A stretch of 47,356 nucleotides of DNA. It comes from Mycobacterium sp. 1465703.0. Its GTDB lineage: Bacteria > Actinomycetota > Actinomycetes > Mycobacteriales > Mycobacteriaceae. Shown here piece after piece: positions 26,452 to 35,496 of the stretch. The DNA is taken from positions 1 to 47,356 of the forward strand of contig NZ_LZKU01000215.1 in the NCBI RefSeq assembly GCF_001672975.1, written 5' to 3'. Every line of letters begins with the position of its first letter. The first letter of the stretch is position 1. Position numbers and translations under genes: made by a program. Below the pieces are notes generated by a model. That model searched no databases, had not been told where the DNA came from, and saw nothing but the letters and a program-made list of their open reading frames with translations.

Positions 26452-27716
26452 GGCCACTCAGCATTCTGGCGGCAGCCGCCATCGCATTCGCACCGCTGGC
26501 GGTGTTGGTCACCACCACCGATTCGGTGGCGCAGGCGGCGCCGTGTGCGGGCGCGGGATCGAATCCGGTTGCCTGCCAGCACTGCATGTTCTACGTGAAC
26601 GCCTACCACACCGCGAACGTGTGCAACGAGGATCACCGCGGGGTGGAGGGGCCACCGAGTAACGCGCCGACGCGGCCTCCGGAAGTTCCCATTCCGGTGT
26701 ACGAGCCGCCTCCACTACCTGCCCCGCCGCAGGGCCCACTGGTCCTGCCGCCGCCCAACTCGGGTCAAACCATCCCGGTGCTGGAGATCCCTCCGCCGGG
26801 TCCGGACGCGCCACGTAACGCCCCGGTGGTGGCACCGCCGCGCGGGCTGGAGGCGCCGTCGCTGGCGATCGCGGCGGCCAAGGCCGCCCCGGTGACGCGC
26901 GTCGACCCGGCCAACCCGCCGAAGCCGCCGACCCAGGTCGATTTCAACCAGCAGGTGCAAAACGTCGTGAGCTCCCACCGGGATAACGTCGACATCCTGA
27001 AGATTGACGATCAGCGGTTCGTGCGGCCGCGGCACTGGGACTACCTCGACTACGACGACGCCTATCGCCGCCCGACCATCTACAACCCGCTCAATCAGCC
27101 GATCACGTTCCGCTACGTCTACAACGGCGCCGAACAGCAGGCGTACCTGCCGCGCGGCGCCCGAATGGTGCTCGATGCAGCGACAGTCGGCGTTGTCCCG
27201 TTCACCGCAGTGGGTGACAGCTATGTCGCGTCCGGCAGCTTCTACGGCGGCGGATCGATACCGCTGAACGGGTACAACGGCCCGCCCCCACCCGACTTCA
27301 AGCCCCCGGCGCCACCGAAGCTGTACGAGAACGTCACGGTGTTTGTCCCCGCCAAAGACGAGACCGTGGAAGTGGGCCACGTAGCGGTGGTGGGTCACGA
27401 CGGGAGCCAACCGGCGGGCAGCCAGGACACGTTCCTGCTCGACGACTCCACCCTGGCCTGGGGACAGGTCGACAACTCCAGCAGCGCCCCCGCCCAGATC
27501 AGGGCGATCAAGACCCAGCCGTTGCCGCGCGTCGGGCCGACCGATGACGGCAGCTTCTTGGTGCTGCTTGCCGTTCACCACCAGGAACCGGGTCTGCCCC
27601 ACCAAGCCGGATGGCTCTTGGCACTGCGCTACGGCGGATTTGCGGTGATCGTATGCGGGGTTGCCTGGCTACTCGCTCGCCGCAGCCGGACCATGGAGCA
27701 GAACGCTGACCAATGA
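26448..27716 (+). CDS. Secreted proline-rich protein of unknown function, C-terminal membrane anchor
   Basis: This 422-residue protein most likely starts at TTG 26448, overlapping the ybeY stop. A start at the upstream in-frame ATG 26358 would read through ybeY and spoil the signal peptide. Visible parts: a signal sequence (RPLSILAAAAIAFAPLAVLV), a short Cys-rich stretch with CQHC near residues 42-45, a proline-rich region (about 65-135), a mostly polar domain (about 160-385), and one C-terminal transmembrane helix (GGFAVIVCGVAWLLA) before RRSR. It should be exported and anchored in the membrane. I do not recognise the family. In M. tuberculosis, as I recall, ybeY is directly followed by the CBS gene, so this gene is an addition or a lineage loss. 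Confidence 0.8.
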   Translation: MRPLSILAAAAIAFAPLAVLVTTTDSVAQAAPCAGAGSNPVACQHCMFYVNAYHTANVCNEDHRGVEGPPSNAPTRPPEVPIPVYEPPPLPAPPQGPLVLPPPNSGQTIPVLEIPPPGPDAPRNAPVVAPPRGLEAPSLAIAAAKAAPVTRVDPANPPKPPTQVDFNQQVQNVVSSHRDNVDILKIDDQRFVRPRHWDYLDYDDAYRRPTIYNPLNQPITFRYVYNGAEQQAYLPRGARMVLDAATVGVVPFTAVGDSYVASGSFYGGGSIPLNGYNGPPPPDFKPPAPPKLYENVTVFVPAKDETVEVGHVAVVGHDGSQPAGSQDTFLLDDSTLAWGQVDNSSSAPAQIRAIKTQPLPRVGPTDDGSFLVLLAVHHQEPGLPHQAGWLLALRYGGFAVIVCGVAWLLARRSRTMEQNADQ

Positions 27717-29023
27717 CCGGCTGGTCTGAACTGCTCGGTGCAATTGCACTGATCGTGCTCGGCGGATTGTTCGCGGCCATCGACGCGGCCATCAGCACGG
27801 TGTCGCTGGCCCGGGTTCAGGAATTGGTGCGCGACGAGCGTCCCGGCGCGGTGGCATTGTCCAAGGTGATGTCGGAGCGGCCCCGCTACATCAACCTGGT
27901 GGTGCTGCTGCGGATCACCTGCGAGATCACCGCGACCGTGCTGCTGGTGGTATTCCTCTACGACAACTTCGGACTGCGCTGGGGATTGTTCGGCGCGGCG
28001 GCGATCATGGTGGTGACCAGTTTCGTCGTCATGGGGGTGGGGCCGCGTACCCTCGGGCGTCAGAACGCCTATTCCATTGCGCTGACGACTGTCCTTCCAC
28101 TGCAAGCGATCTCGTGGCTATTGATGCCGATCAGCCGATTGCTGGTGGTGCTGGGTAACGCGGTGACCCCCGGCCGGGGGTTGCGGAACGGGCCATTCGC
28201 CTCCGAGATCGAATTGCGCGAAGTCGTCGACCTGGCCCAGCAGCGCGGCGTGGTCGCCGCCGAAGAGCGCCGGATGATCCAGTCGGTCTTCGAACTCGGT
28301 GACACCCCGGCCCGCGAGGTGATGGTGCCGCGCACCGAGATGATCTGGATCGAAAGCGACAAGTTCGCCAGCCAGGCCATCAACCTGGCGGTTCGCAGCG
28401 GGCATTCGCGGATCCCGGTCATCGGCGAGAATGTCGACGACATCGTCGGAGTCGTCTACTTGAAAGACCTTGTCCAGCAGACAGTTTTGTCGGGCGACGG
28501 CGGCCGGACCCCGCAGGTGTCGCAGGTGATGCGGCCGGCCGTCTTCGTGCCGGACTCCAAGCCCTTGGACTCGCTGCTGCGGGAAATGCAGCGCGACCGC
28601 AACCACATGGCTTTGCTCGTAGACGAGTATGGCGCCATCGCCGGCCTGGTCAGTATCGAAGACGTGCTCGAAGAGATCGTCGGCGAGATCGCCGACGAGT
28701 ACGACCAGGCGGAGACCGCGCCGATCGAAGACTTGGGCGACAAGCACTTCCGGGTGTCGGCGCGGTTACCGATCGAAGACCTGGGCGAGTTGTACGGCGT
28801 GGAGTTCGATGACGATCTCGACGTCGACACCGTCGGCGGCCTGCTCGCCCTGGAACTGGGCCGGGTACCGCTGCCGGGCGCGGAGGTGGTTTCACATGGT
28901 CTGCGGCTGCAGGCCGAAGGCGGCACCGATCACCGCGGCCGGGTCCGGATCGGCACCGTCCTGCTCAGCCCAATCCAGTCCGACCAGTCATCCGACGGCG
29001 AGGAACCCGACCAGCATGACTGA
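27713..29023 (+). CDS. CNNM/CorC-like transmembrane protein with CBS domains (Rv2366c-like)
   Basis: This 436-residue integral membrane protein has an N-terminal DUF21/CNNM domain with about four hydrophobic segments (residues 1-145), a CBS pair (about 200-325, with VMVPRTEMIWIE and DEYGAIAGLVSIEDVLEEIVGEI), and a C-terminal CorC/HlyC domain (about 340-420). Related proteins take part in Mg2+/Co2+ transport. The name haemolysin used in older annotation is not supported by function. ATG 27713 overlaps the previous stop by 4 bp, and the 3' end overlaps era by 8 bp. Confidence 0.92.
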   Translation: MTGWSELLGAIALIVLGGLFAAIDAAISTVSLARVQELVRDERPGAVALSKVMSERPRYINLVVLLRITCEITATVLLVVFLYDNFGLRWGLFGAAAIMVVTSFVVMGVGPRTLGRQNAYSIALTTVLPLQAISWLLMPISRLLVVLGNAVTPGRGLRNGPFASEIELREVVDLAQQRGVVAAEERRMIQSVFELGDTPAREVMVPRTEMIWIESDKFASQAINLAVRSGHSRIPVIGENVDDIVGVVYLKDLVQQTVLSGDGGRTPQVSQVMRPAVFVPDSKPLDSLLREMQRDRNHMALLVDEYGAIAGLVSIEDVLEEIVGEIADEYDQAETAPIEDLGDKHFRVSARLPIEDLGELYGVEFDDDLDVDTVGGLLALELGRVPLPGAEVVSHGLRLQAEGGTDHRGRVRIGTVLLSPIQSDQSSDGEEPDQHD

Positions 29024-29915
29024 ATTCCGTTCCGGCTTCGTGTGTTTGGTCGGTCGCCCCAACACCGGGAAATCGACGCTGACGAACGCGCTGGTGGGGA
29101 CCAAGGTCGCGATCACCTCGATGCGGCCCCAGACCACCCGGCACACCATTCGCGGCATCGTGCACCGCGACGACTTCCAGATCATCCTGGTCGACACGCC
29201 GGGCCTGCACCGGCCGCGAACCCTGCTGGGCAAGCGGCTCAACGATCTGGTGCGCGACACCTACGCCGAAGTCGACGTGATCGGGCTGTGCATCCCGGCC
29301 GACGAAGCGATCGGTCCGGGAGACCGGTGGATCGTCGAGCAGATTCGCGCGACCGCACCGAAGACAACCCTGGTCGCCATCGTCACAAAGATCGACAAGA
29401 CGCCCAAAGACAAGGTGGCCGCGCAGTTGGTGGCGGTCAGCGAACTGGTCGGCGACTCATCCGAGATCGTCCCGGTGTCGGCGGTGACCGGATCGCAAGT
29501 CGACATCCTGATCGATGTGCTGGCCGCGGCGCTGCCGCCCGGCCCGGCGTACTACCCCGACGGCGAACTGACCGACGAACCCGAAGAGGTTCTGATGGCC
29601 GAGCTCATCCGGGAGGCCGCTCTCGAGGGGGTTCGCGACGAGCTGCCGCATTCCTTGGCGGTCGTCATCGACGAGGTCAACCCGCGAGAGGATCGCGACG
29701 ACCTGATCGACGTACACGCGCTGCTCTACGTCGAACGCGACAGCCAGAAGGGCATCATCATCGGCAAGGGTGGTGCCAGGCTGCGCGAGGTCGGGACCGC
29801 TGCGCGCGCCCAAATCGAAAAGCTGTTGGGCACAAAGGTTTACCTCGACCTGCGCGTCAAGGTGGCCAAAAACTGGCAGAGCGACCCCAAACAGCTTGGC
29901 CGGCTGGGCTTTTAG
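29016..29915 (+). CDS. era: GTPase Era
   Basis: This 299-residue ribosome-assembly GTPase has G1 GRPNTGKST (residues 10-18), G3 DTPGL, G4 TKID in place of the usual NKxD, and a C-terminal KH domain (GKGGARLREVG...KVYLDLRVKVAKNWQ) that binds the 3' end of 16S rRNA. This fits the presence of YbeY and RsmE in the same operon. ATG 29016 lies inside the end of the CBS gene. It is the last gene of the + strand block, and the DNA after it is decayed. Confidence 0.97.
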   Translation: MTEFRSGFVCLVGRPNTGKSTLTNALVGTKVAITSMRPQTTRHTIRGIVHRDDFQIILVDTPGLHRPRTLLGKRLNDLVRDTYAEVDVIGLCIPADEAIGPGDRWIVEQIRATAPKTTLVAIVTKIDKTPKDKVAAQLVAVSELVGDSSEIVPVSAVTGSQVDILIDVLAAALPPGPAYYPDGELTDEPEEVLMAELIREAALEGVRDELPHSLAVVIDEVNPREDRDDLIDVHALLYVERDSQKGIIIGKGGARLREVGTAARAQIEKLLGTKVYLDLRVKVAKNWQSDPKQLGRLGF

Positions 29916-29998
29916 CACTGCCACCGGTGGGGTGGTCACCCGCTCGCTGTCGCCCGTCCCTGCGCCGCGTGTGGCCGACCAATAGGTCAGTTCCATGC

Positions 29999-30020
29999 GT
30001 GCTAGCGCCGGTGCTAGCGC
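29999..30020. repeat. Tandem GTGCTAGCGC repeat
   Basis: GTGCTAGCGC occurs at 29999-30008 and again at 30011-30020. Each copy contains the palindrome GCTAGC. The pair lies in the 218-bp stretch between era and the SDR remnant, where I see no gene. Such spaced palindromes can be operators of small regulators, but no regulator gene remains nearby, so this is only a description. Confidence 0.4.
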
Positions 30021-30133
30021 ACTTGGAAATGGCCACATGCCAGGCAGACGCTACGCAGCCGGCCGATGTGTTTGTTGGCGAACCGCTGGTGGCAGTCGGG
30101 TTTGGTCACCTTTGTGCCGCGTAGCCGCGCCCT

Positions 30134-30312
30134 ATGAAACAACAACTCGCCCTAATGACGGGCGCGTCCAGCGGCATCGGATTCGAACCGGCCAAGCAGT
30201 TCGCCCAACATGGCTATGACCTGGTCGTCGCCGCCGAGGACGGCGCCATCACCGCGCTGATGCCTGGACCGACCGACACCAACTTCTTCGGCCGCGCCAC
30301 GTTGGTAATCGG
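30134..30312 (+). pseudogene. Short-chain dehydrogenase remnant with internal deletion
   Basis: The reading frame starts with the SDR N-terminus: MKQQLALMTGASSGIG with the cofactor motif TGxxxGIG, then AKQFAQHGYDLVVAAED. It passes directly at about 30240 into a C-terminal SDR stretch, ITALMPGPTDTNFFGRA (the PGP..T motif). The middle part, with the NAG and YxxxK catalytic motifs, is missing, so about 150 residues have been deleted in frame. After about 30312 the frame continues through DNA antisense to the decarboxylase gene and is not meaningful. The enzyme cannot be active. Confidence 0.75.
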
Positions 30313-30340
30313 GTCATGTCCAAGCCGCGGGGCAAGTGCG

Positions 30341-31798
30341 TCAGGCGAGCACCCGAATCGTTCTCATCGACGGATCGGCAGCATCCGGGGTATTCATGCC
30401 GGCGCGCACCCCGGAACACAAGTAGTTCAGCACAGCATCATTGAGACGCTCACCGGGCACCACGGCGGGGATGCCGGGGGGATAGGGCGTCACCTGTTCG
30501 GCGGCAACCCGCCCGGCGGCCTGGTCGGTGGGCACCGCCTCCACTTGCCCGAAGAACGCGTCGCGGGGCAGACAGACTGTCTCCAATTGCAGCTCGTCGG
30601 GGGAGGGCAGGTCGATCTGTGGCGGGGGGTCGAAGTCGTCGGCCGCTTTGCGCCACGCCGTCAGCGCATCGGTGAGACGGCTCGCGGTGGTCTTGTCGTC
30701 CGCGAAGGACAGGGTGGCCAGAATGCGGCGATGATCGCTCATCCCGGTGTCGACGTGAGTGTTAGCGCGCAGCCAGTCGGCGGCCTGGTAGCCGGAGGTG
30801 CCCGTGTCGGATACATCCATCAATATCTGTAATCGGTCCAGGTCGTGGGATGCCTGCACTCCGAGTAACTCGTCGTCGAGCACCTCGACGCCCGGAAGGG
30901 TTTCGATGTCTGAGCGCAACTGATGCGCGAGATCCAGTGCAGCGCCGAGCAATTCGTGTCCCTGCTGGACCATCTGTCGCCGCCATCCGTCCATGGCCGA
31001 ATACACCAAGACGTTGGGGCTGGTGGTCATCAGCAGATCCGCGCAGGCCGAAAGGCGATCCTGGTCGATACGGTCGCCCTGCACGTGGAACACCGAGCCT
31101 TGTTCGAATCCGGCGCCCATTTTGTGCACGCTCACCACGCAGACGTCGGCGCCGGCGTCCATCGCCCAGGTCGGCAGGTCGTCATGGAACGGCAGGTGCG
31201 CCCCCCAGGCTTCATCGATGATCAAGGGCTTGCCCCGCGCGTGGCACACGTCGGCGATTCCGGCGATGTCGGCGCAGGTGCCATACGGGCTGGGGCTCAC
31301 GATGAGCGCACCGGCGGCGTCGGGATGCTTGTCCCACGCTTCTTCGACCTGCTGCGGTGACGGCGGATGGGAGAAATGGTGTTCGGCGTCCCAGCGGGGC
31401 GTGATCCACCGCGGTTGCACGCCGGAGAAGATCAGCCCCGCGACGATCGACTTGTGGCTGTCCCGGCTCACCAGCAGACCGCCGTCGCCACCGGCCACCG
31501 CCATCATCGCGGCCTTCACCGACAGAGAACTGCCGCACGTTGAGAACCACGCGATATCGGCACCAACGGCTTCAGCCATCAGGTCCTCTGCGCGCTTCAA
31601 ATACTGATTGCTGGTTTTGCGGTCATCGAGTCCACCGCTCGCCAGCACGTCATCGAGGAACGGTTCGCGGCCAAGAACCTGCAGGACGCGGTTGTCGGTG
31701 CCGCGACCTTGGCGGTGGCCCGGCGGCGTGAATCCGTAGCGGTTCTTCGCCCGATAATCGGCCAGCGCATCGAGAAGGGGAGCCGTCGATTGGTCCAT
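30341..31798 (-). CDS. PLP-dependent Orn/Lys/Arg decarboxylase-family protein
   Basis: This 485-residue protein belongs to the fold-type I Orn/Lys/Arg decarboxylase major-domain family. N-terminal TPPGHRQGRG, the Asp-Glu segment LIIDEAWGAHLPF and the PLP-lysine stretch SVHKMGAGFEQG (Lys near residue 228) are present. The C-terminal domain ends with PGIPAVVPGE. It lacks the N-terminal wing domain of enterobacterial enzymes, so it resembles the shorter Bacillus-type enzymes of about 480-490 residues. The substrate (arginine, lysine or ornithine) cannot be told from sequence. It lies 28 bp after amiA2 on the same strand and may be cotranscribed. I do not recall it at this locus in M. tuberculosis. 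Confidence 0.88.
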   Translation of the reverse strand: MDQSTAPLLDALADYRAKNRYGFTPPGHRQGRGTDNRVLQVLGREPFLDDVLASGGLDDRKTSNQYLKRAEDLMAEAVGADIAWFSTCGSSLSVKAAMMAVAGGDGGLLVSRDSHKSIVAGLIFSGVQPRWITPRWDAEHHFSHPPSPQQVEEAWDKHPDAAGALIVSPSPYGTCADIAGIADVCHARGKPLIIDEAWGAHLPFHDDLPTWAMDAGADVCVVSVHKMGAGFEQGSVFHVQGDRIDQDRLSACADLLMTTSPNVLVYSAMDGWRRQMVQQGHELLGAALDLAHQLRSDIETLPGVEVLDDELLGVQASHDLDRLQILMDVSDTGTSGYQAADWLRANTHVDTGMSDHRRILATLSFADDKTTASRLTDALTAWRKAADDFDPPPQIDLPSPDELQLETVCLPRDAFFGQVEAVPTDQAAGRVAAEQVTPYPPGIPAVVPGERLNDAVLNYLCSGVRAGMNTPDAADPSMRTIRVLA

Positions 31799-31826
31799 CG
31801 CGAACGAATACCCGAGTTGTCAGCGG

Positions 31827-33296
31827 CTAATTCGCGTCCGTGGTCTGGTCCCACCACGACTGCGGCTGTTCGTTCGCCCAGCCGCAGACGGCTTCCAGCT
31901 CGGCGGCCAGCGAGATCAGCATGCCTTCGCTGTTCTCCGGACCCATCAGCTGCACACCGATCGGTAAGCCGTCGGACGTGAAGCCCGCCGGAATATTGAT
32001 CGATGGCCAGCCCAGGACGTTCCACGGGAAGGTCAGCGGGCACGCCGCAATCATGGCGCGGTCGGTGCCGAAGCCGCTCAACCGGTCGAAGGCGCGCGCC
32101 AGCGGTGGGGGCTGCGCCGTGGTGGGTGCCAGTACCACGTCGACGATGTCGAAGATCGATCCCACCCGCCGCTGGTCGGCCTCTTCGTGGCGGCGTGCGC
32201 TGCGCAGGAGCGCCTGTCCGAGGACAGCACCCGTGCGCAGGTTGGACACGGTGCGGGGGTCCAGCACGACGCCGTCGCCCAGCCGCTCTTCCCAATCCCG
32301 CAGGCCCGCGGTGGACCGGCAGAGAAAATCCCACGACAGCCGCATCCCGTAGTCGGGGTTGCCGGGCTCCACGGTATGGCCGAGCAGTTCGAGCTGTTTA
32401 CCGACCGCTCGGGTCGCGGCCAGGATCTCCGGGTGCAGTTTGGGCCGGAAACCGGTAAAGGGAAACCGGGTGGACAGCGCGATATTCAGTGGTCCGGGCG
32501 CTATCCCGACGTAGTCGGAGGCGGTAATCGGGGGCGGCTGGTGCCGGTCTCCCTCGACGTTGCCGGACGCGGCGTCGAGCACCAATGCCGCATCGGCGAC
32601 GGTCCGGGCCAGTACGCCGTTGACCGTAATGCCGTTGAACGCCTCCGGCAACGGCCAGGTCGAGATGCGTCCACGCTGCGGCTTGATGCCCACCAGGTGC
32701 GTCCACGCCGCGGGGATGCGGATGCTGCCGGCACCGTCGGAGCCGATGGCGGCGCTGACCAGGCCGGCCGCCACCGCCGCGGCACTGCCGCCCGACGATC
32801 CGCCCGGGGTGTGCCTGCGCGACCACGGGTTGCGGGTGTGCCCGAAACCGGGCCCGCTGGTGAACGGCCATTGGCCGAGCTCGCAGGTGTTGGTCTTGCC
32901 GACGATCACCGCGCCGGCCGCCTTGAGTCTGCGCACCACCTCGGCGTCGTGCAGCGCGGGCGGCACCGACCCTTCGGTGCCGAAAGCGGTGGGCACCCCA
33001 GCAACGTCGACATCGTCTTTCACGGCGATCGGAATGCCCAGCAGCGGGGCGGTGTCCCCGGCCGCGCGCCGCCGATCGGCCTCGGCCGCGTCGGCCAGCG
33101 CCGACTCGGTGAGCACCACCCGGAAGGCGTTGAGCGTGGGCTGACTGGCATGGATGGCGTGCAGGGAGCGACCCACCAATGTGGTGGACGTCACCGAGCG
33201 GCTGGCCAGCTGATAAAGCAGGTCAGTGAGTGTGGGCAGGCGCCGGTGGCCGGATCCGGAAATGGATCCGGGACCCAACCCAGAAGCGCCAATCAC
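31827..33296 (-). CDS. amiA2: Amidase AmiA2 (amidase signature family)
   Basis: This 489-residue protein carries the Ser-cisSer-Lys triad of the amidase signature family: Lys in PIAVKDD, cis-Ser in GGSSGGSAAAV and the nucleophile Ser in GSDGAGSIRIPAA. It hydrolyses amides, but the physiological substrate is unknown. The frame stays open to 33437, but that extension runs antisense into recO. The GTG at 33296 gives a start (VIGASG...SGSGHRRLPTLTDLLYQL) that matches my recollection of M. tuberculosis AmiA2. It is divergent from recO with 61 bp between the starts. Confidence 0.93.
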   Translation of the reverse strand: MIGASGLGPGSISGSGHRRLPTLTDLLYQLASRSVTSTTLVGRSLHAIHASQPTLNAFRVVLTESALADAAEADRRRAAGDTAPLLGIPIAVKDDVDVAGVPTAFGTEGSVPPALHDAEVVRRLKAAGAVIVGKTNTCELGQWPFTSGPGFGHTRNPWSRRHTPGGSSGGSAAAVAAGLVSAAIGSDGAGSIRIPAAWTHLVGIKPQRGRISTWPLPEAFNGITVNGVLARTVADAALVLDAASGNVEGDRHQPPPITASDYVGIAPGPLNIALSTRFPFTGFRPKLHPEILAATRAVGKQLELLGHTVEPGNPDYGMRLSWDFLCRSTAGLRDWEERLGDGVVLDPRTVSNLRTGAVLGQALLRSARRHEEADQRRVGSIFDIVDVVLAPTTAQPPPLARAFDRLSGFGTDRAMIAACPLTFPWNVLGWPSINIPAGFTSDGLPIGVQLMGPENSEGMLISLAAELEAVCGWANEQPQSWWDQTTDAN

Positions 33297-33357
33297 GGGG
33301 TACGAGACTAACGGCGCGGATACCCATAATGTCGCGGCGGGGTGCAAAACTATTGTG

Positions 33358-34155
33358 ATGCGGCTATACCGAGACCGAGCTGTTGTGCTGCGCCAGCACA
33401 AGCTCGGCGAAGCCGACCGGATCGTCACCTTGCTCACCCGTGATCACGGGCTGGTCCGCGCGGTGGCCAAGGGCGTGCGCCGCACTCGCAGCAAATTCGG
33501 CGCGCGACTGGAGCCGTTCGCGCATATCGACGCGCAACTGCATCCCGGCCGCAACCTCGACATCGTCACCCAGGTCGTCTCGATTGACGCGTTCGCCACC
33601 GACATCGTCAACGACTACGGCCGTTACACCTGCGGATGCGCCATGCTGGAAACCGCCGAGCGCCTCGCCGGTGAGGAGCGCGCACCCGCCCCCGCCCTGC
33701 ACCGGCTGACGGTGAGCGCGTTACGGGCGGTGGCCGATGGCCGCCGGTCCCGGGACCTACTGCTGGACGCCTACCTGCTGCGTGCGATGGGCATTGCCGG
33801 ATGGGCGCCGGCGCTGGGCGAGTGCGCCCGTTGCGCCACACCCGGTCCGCATCGCGCGTTTCATGTCGGCGCCGGCGGCAGCGTCTGCCCACACTGTCGC
33901 CCGGCCGGTTCGACGACACCGCCGCCGGGGGTGCTGGATCTGATGTCCGCGCTCCATGACGGCGATTGGGACTTCGCTGAAAAGTCGCCGCAATCGCACC
34001 GCAACTACGTCAGCGGTCTGGTGGCCGCGCATCTGCAGTGGCATTTGGAGCGGCAGCTCAAGACGTTGCCGCTCGTAGAACGGACATATCGCGTCGACCG
34101 CACCATCGCCGATCAGCGGGCAGCGCTGATCGGGCAGGATATGGATTGTGGCTAA
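33358..34155 (+). CDS. recO: DNA repair protein RecO
   Basis: This 265-residue RecFOR-pathway protein helps load RecA at gaps. It has an N-terminal OB fold (MRLYRDRAVVLRQHKLGEAD) and a zinc site formed by CARC (near 157) and CPHC (near 178). The start is ATG 33358, with GTG 33355 immediately before it. A TAAT-containing AT-rich stretch just upstream (about 33325-33333) may be part of the promoter in the short divergent region with amiA2. Its last bases overlap uppS by 8 bp. Confidence 0.95.
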   Translation: MRLYRDRAVVLRQHKLGEADRIVTLLTRDHGLVRAVAKGVRRTRSKFGARLEPFAHIDAQLHPGRNLDIVTQVVSIDAFATDIVNDYGRYTCGCAMLETAERLAGEERAPAPALHRLTVSALRAVADGRRSRDLLLDAYLLRAMGIAGWAPALGECARCATPGPHRAFHVGAGGSVCPHCRPAGSTTPPPGVLDLMSALHDGDWDFAEKSPQSHRNYVSGLVAAHLQWHLERQLKTLPLVERTYRVDRTIADQRAALIGQDMDCG

Positions 34156-35065
34156 ACTCTGGGCCGGCGGGGATAGCCGGAAGGCTGAGCGCGCCACGGC
34201 GTCAGCCGATTTCCCGCAGCTGCCCCCCGCGCCCGAGGACTATCCGGTGTTTCCCGACAAGTCGACCTGGCCGGTCGTCTTTCCGGAGTTGCCGCCGTCC
34301 GCCGACGGCGGCCCGTGCCGGCCGCCGCAGCACATCTCCAAGGCGGCCGCACCCAAGATCGAGGCCGATCGATTGCCCAATCATGTGGCCATCGTGATGG
34401 ACGGCAATGGTCGTTGGGCCACCCAACAGGGATTAACGCGTACCGACGGCCATAAGGCGGGCGAGGCGGTTGTCATCGACATCGTCTGTGGTGCAATTGA
34501 ACTCGGCATCAAATGGCTCAGCCTCTATGCCTTCTCCACCGAAAACTGGAAGCGTTCCCCCGAGGAGGTCCGCTTCCTGATGGGATTCAATCGCGACGTG
34601 GTGCGCATGCGCCGGGTGAACCTGAAGACGATCGGAGTCAAGATCCGATGGGTGGGTTCGCGGCCGCGCCTGTGGCGTAGCGTGATCAATGAACTCGCGA
34701 TTGCCGAAGACATGACCAAGGACAACGACGTCATCACCGTCAATTACTGCGTCAACTACGGCGGCCGAGCCGAAATCGCGGACGCCACAAAGGAAATCGC
34801 GCGGTTGGCCGCTGCCGGCCGACTAAATCCGGAACGCATCACCGAGTCGACCGTGGCGCATCACCTGCAGCGGCCTGACATCCCGGACGTGGATCTGTTC
34901 TTACGGACGTCGGGGGAGCAGCGGTCCAGTAATTTCATGCTGTGGCAGGCCGCGTACGCCGAGTACATCTTCCAAGACAAGTTGTGGCCCGACTACGACC
35001 GCCGCGACTTGTGGGCGGCCTGTGAGGAATACGCTTCCCGCAACCGCAGATTCGGGAGCGCATAA
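34148..35065 (+). CDS. uppS: Decaprenyl diphosphate synthase UppS
   Basis: This 305-residue cis-prenyltransferase makes the polyprenyl (decaprenyl) phosphate lipid carrier used for cell-wall precursors. Signature motifs: HVAIVMDGNGRWA (catalytic Asp near residue 81), SLYAFSTENWKR and the C-terminal DLFLRTSGEQRSSNFMLWQ. An N-terminal extension of about 75 residues, rich in Pro, precedes the catalytic core, as in the M. tuberculosis long-chain enzyme. GTG 34148 overlaps the recO stop. The stop overlaps the next gene (TAATG). Confidence 0.95.
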   Translation: MAKLWAGGDSRKAERATASADFPQLPPAPEDYPVFPDKSTWPVVFPELPPSADGGPCRPPQHISKAAAPKIEADRLPNHVAIVMDGNGRWATQQGLTRTDGHKAGEAVVIDIVCGAIELGIKWLSLYAFSTENWKRSPEEVRFLMGFNRDVVRMRRVNLKTIGVKIRWVGSRPRLWRSVINELAIAEDMTKDNDVITVNYCVNYGGRAEIADATKEIARLAAAGRLNPERITESTVAHHLQRPDIPDVDLFLRTSGEQRSSNFMLWQAAYAEYIFQDKLWPDYDRRDLWAACEEYASRNRRFGSA

Positions 35066-35493
35066 TGCCTTCGCTGCAGGCGCGCCTGGCCTCGATACTC
35101 GGCGAAGTCCTTCCGCTTGAGGAGGAGGCCGACGGCGCGGTGACGGTGCGCCATGACGGCACCATCGCCTCGTTGCGGGTGGTGAACATCACCGAGGGGC
35201 TGGATTTGATTTCGCTGACCCAGATATTGGCGTGGGATCTGCCGCTGACCAAAAAGCTCATCGAGCAAGTGGCCAAGCAGGCCCGGGACAGCAATTTCGG
35301 CAGTGTGAGCCTGATCGAGAAGATCAATGAGAAAGCGGTGCAACGTAATTCGGGTAGAAGCGCGGCAAAAATCGCCGACGTGATGTTGCGCTATAACTTC
35401 CCGGGCGGCGGCCTGACCGACGACGCCCTGCGGACCTTGATCCTGTTGGTGCTGGACACCGGCGCCGAAATACGTCGCACGCTCACGACGTAA
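35065..35493 (+). CDS. Conserved mycobacterial protein of unknown function (Rv2360c-like)
   Basis: This 142-residue soluble protein has the same length as Rv2360c as I recall it and sits in the same place, between uppS and zur. It is coupled to uppS by a one-base overlap. I recognise no domain. A central segment (DSNFGSVSLIEKINEKAVQRNSG) is polar and helical. The end is only 3 bp from the convergent zur gene. Confidence 0.85.
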   Translation: MPSLQARLASILGEVLPLEEEADGAVTVRHDGTIASLRVVNITEGLDLISLTQILAWDLPLTKKLIEQVAKQARDSNFGSVSLIEKINEKAVQRNSGRSAAKIADVMLRYNFPGGGLTDDALRTLILLVLDTGAEIRRTLTT

Positions 35494-35496
35494 TCG

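Noticed and set aside
30313..30832. Continuation of the SDR open frame into a 232-residue protein
   Set aside because: This part lies antisense to the well-supported decarboxylase gene and has no SDR features.
33297..33437. Longer AmiA2 N-terminus
   Set aside because: It would run into the recO coding sequence. The GTG at 33296 gives the N-terminus expected for the family.
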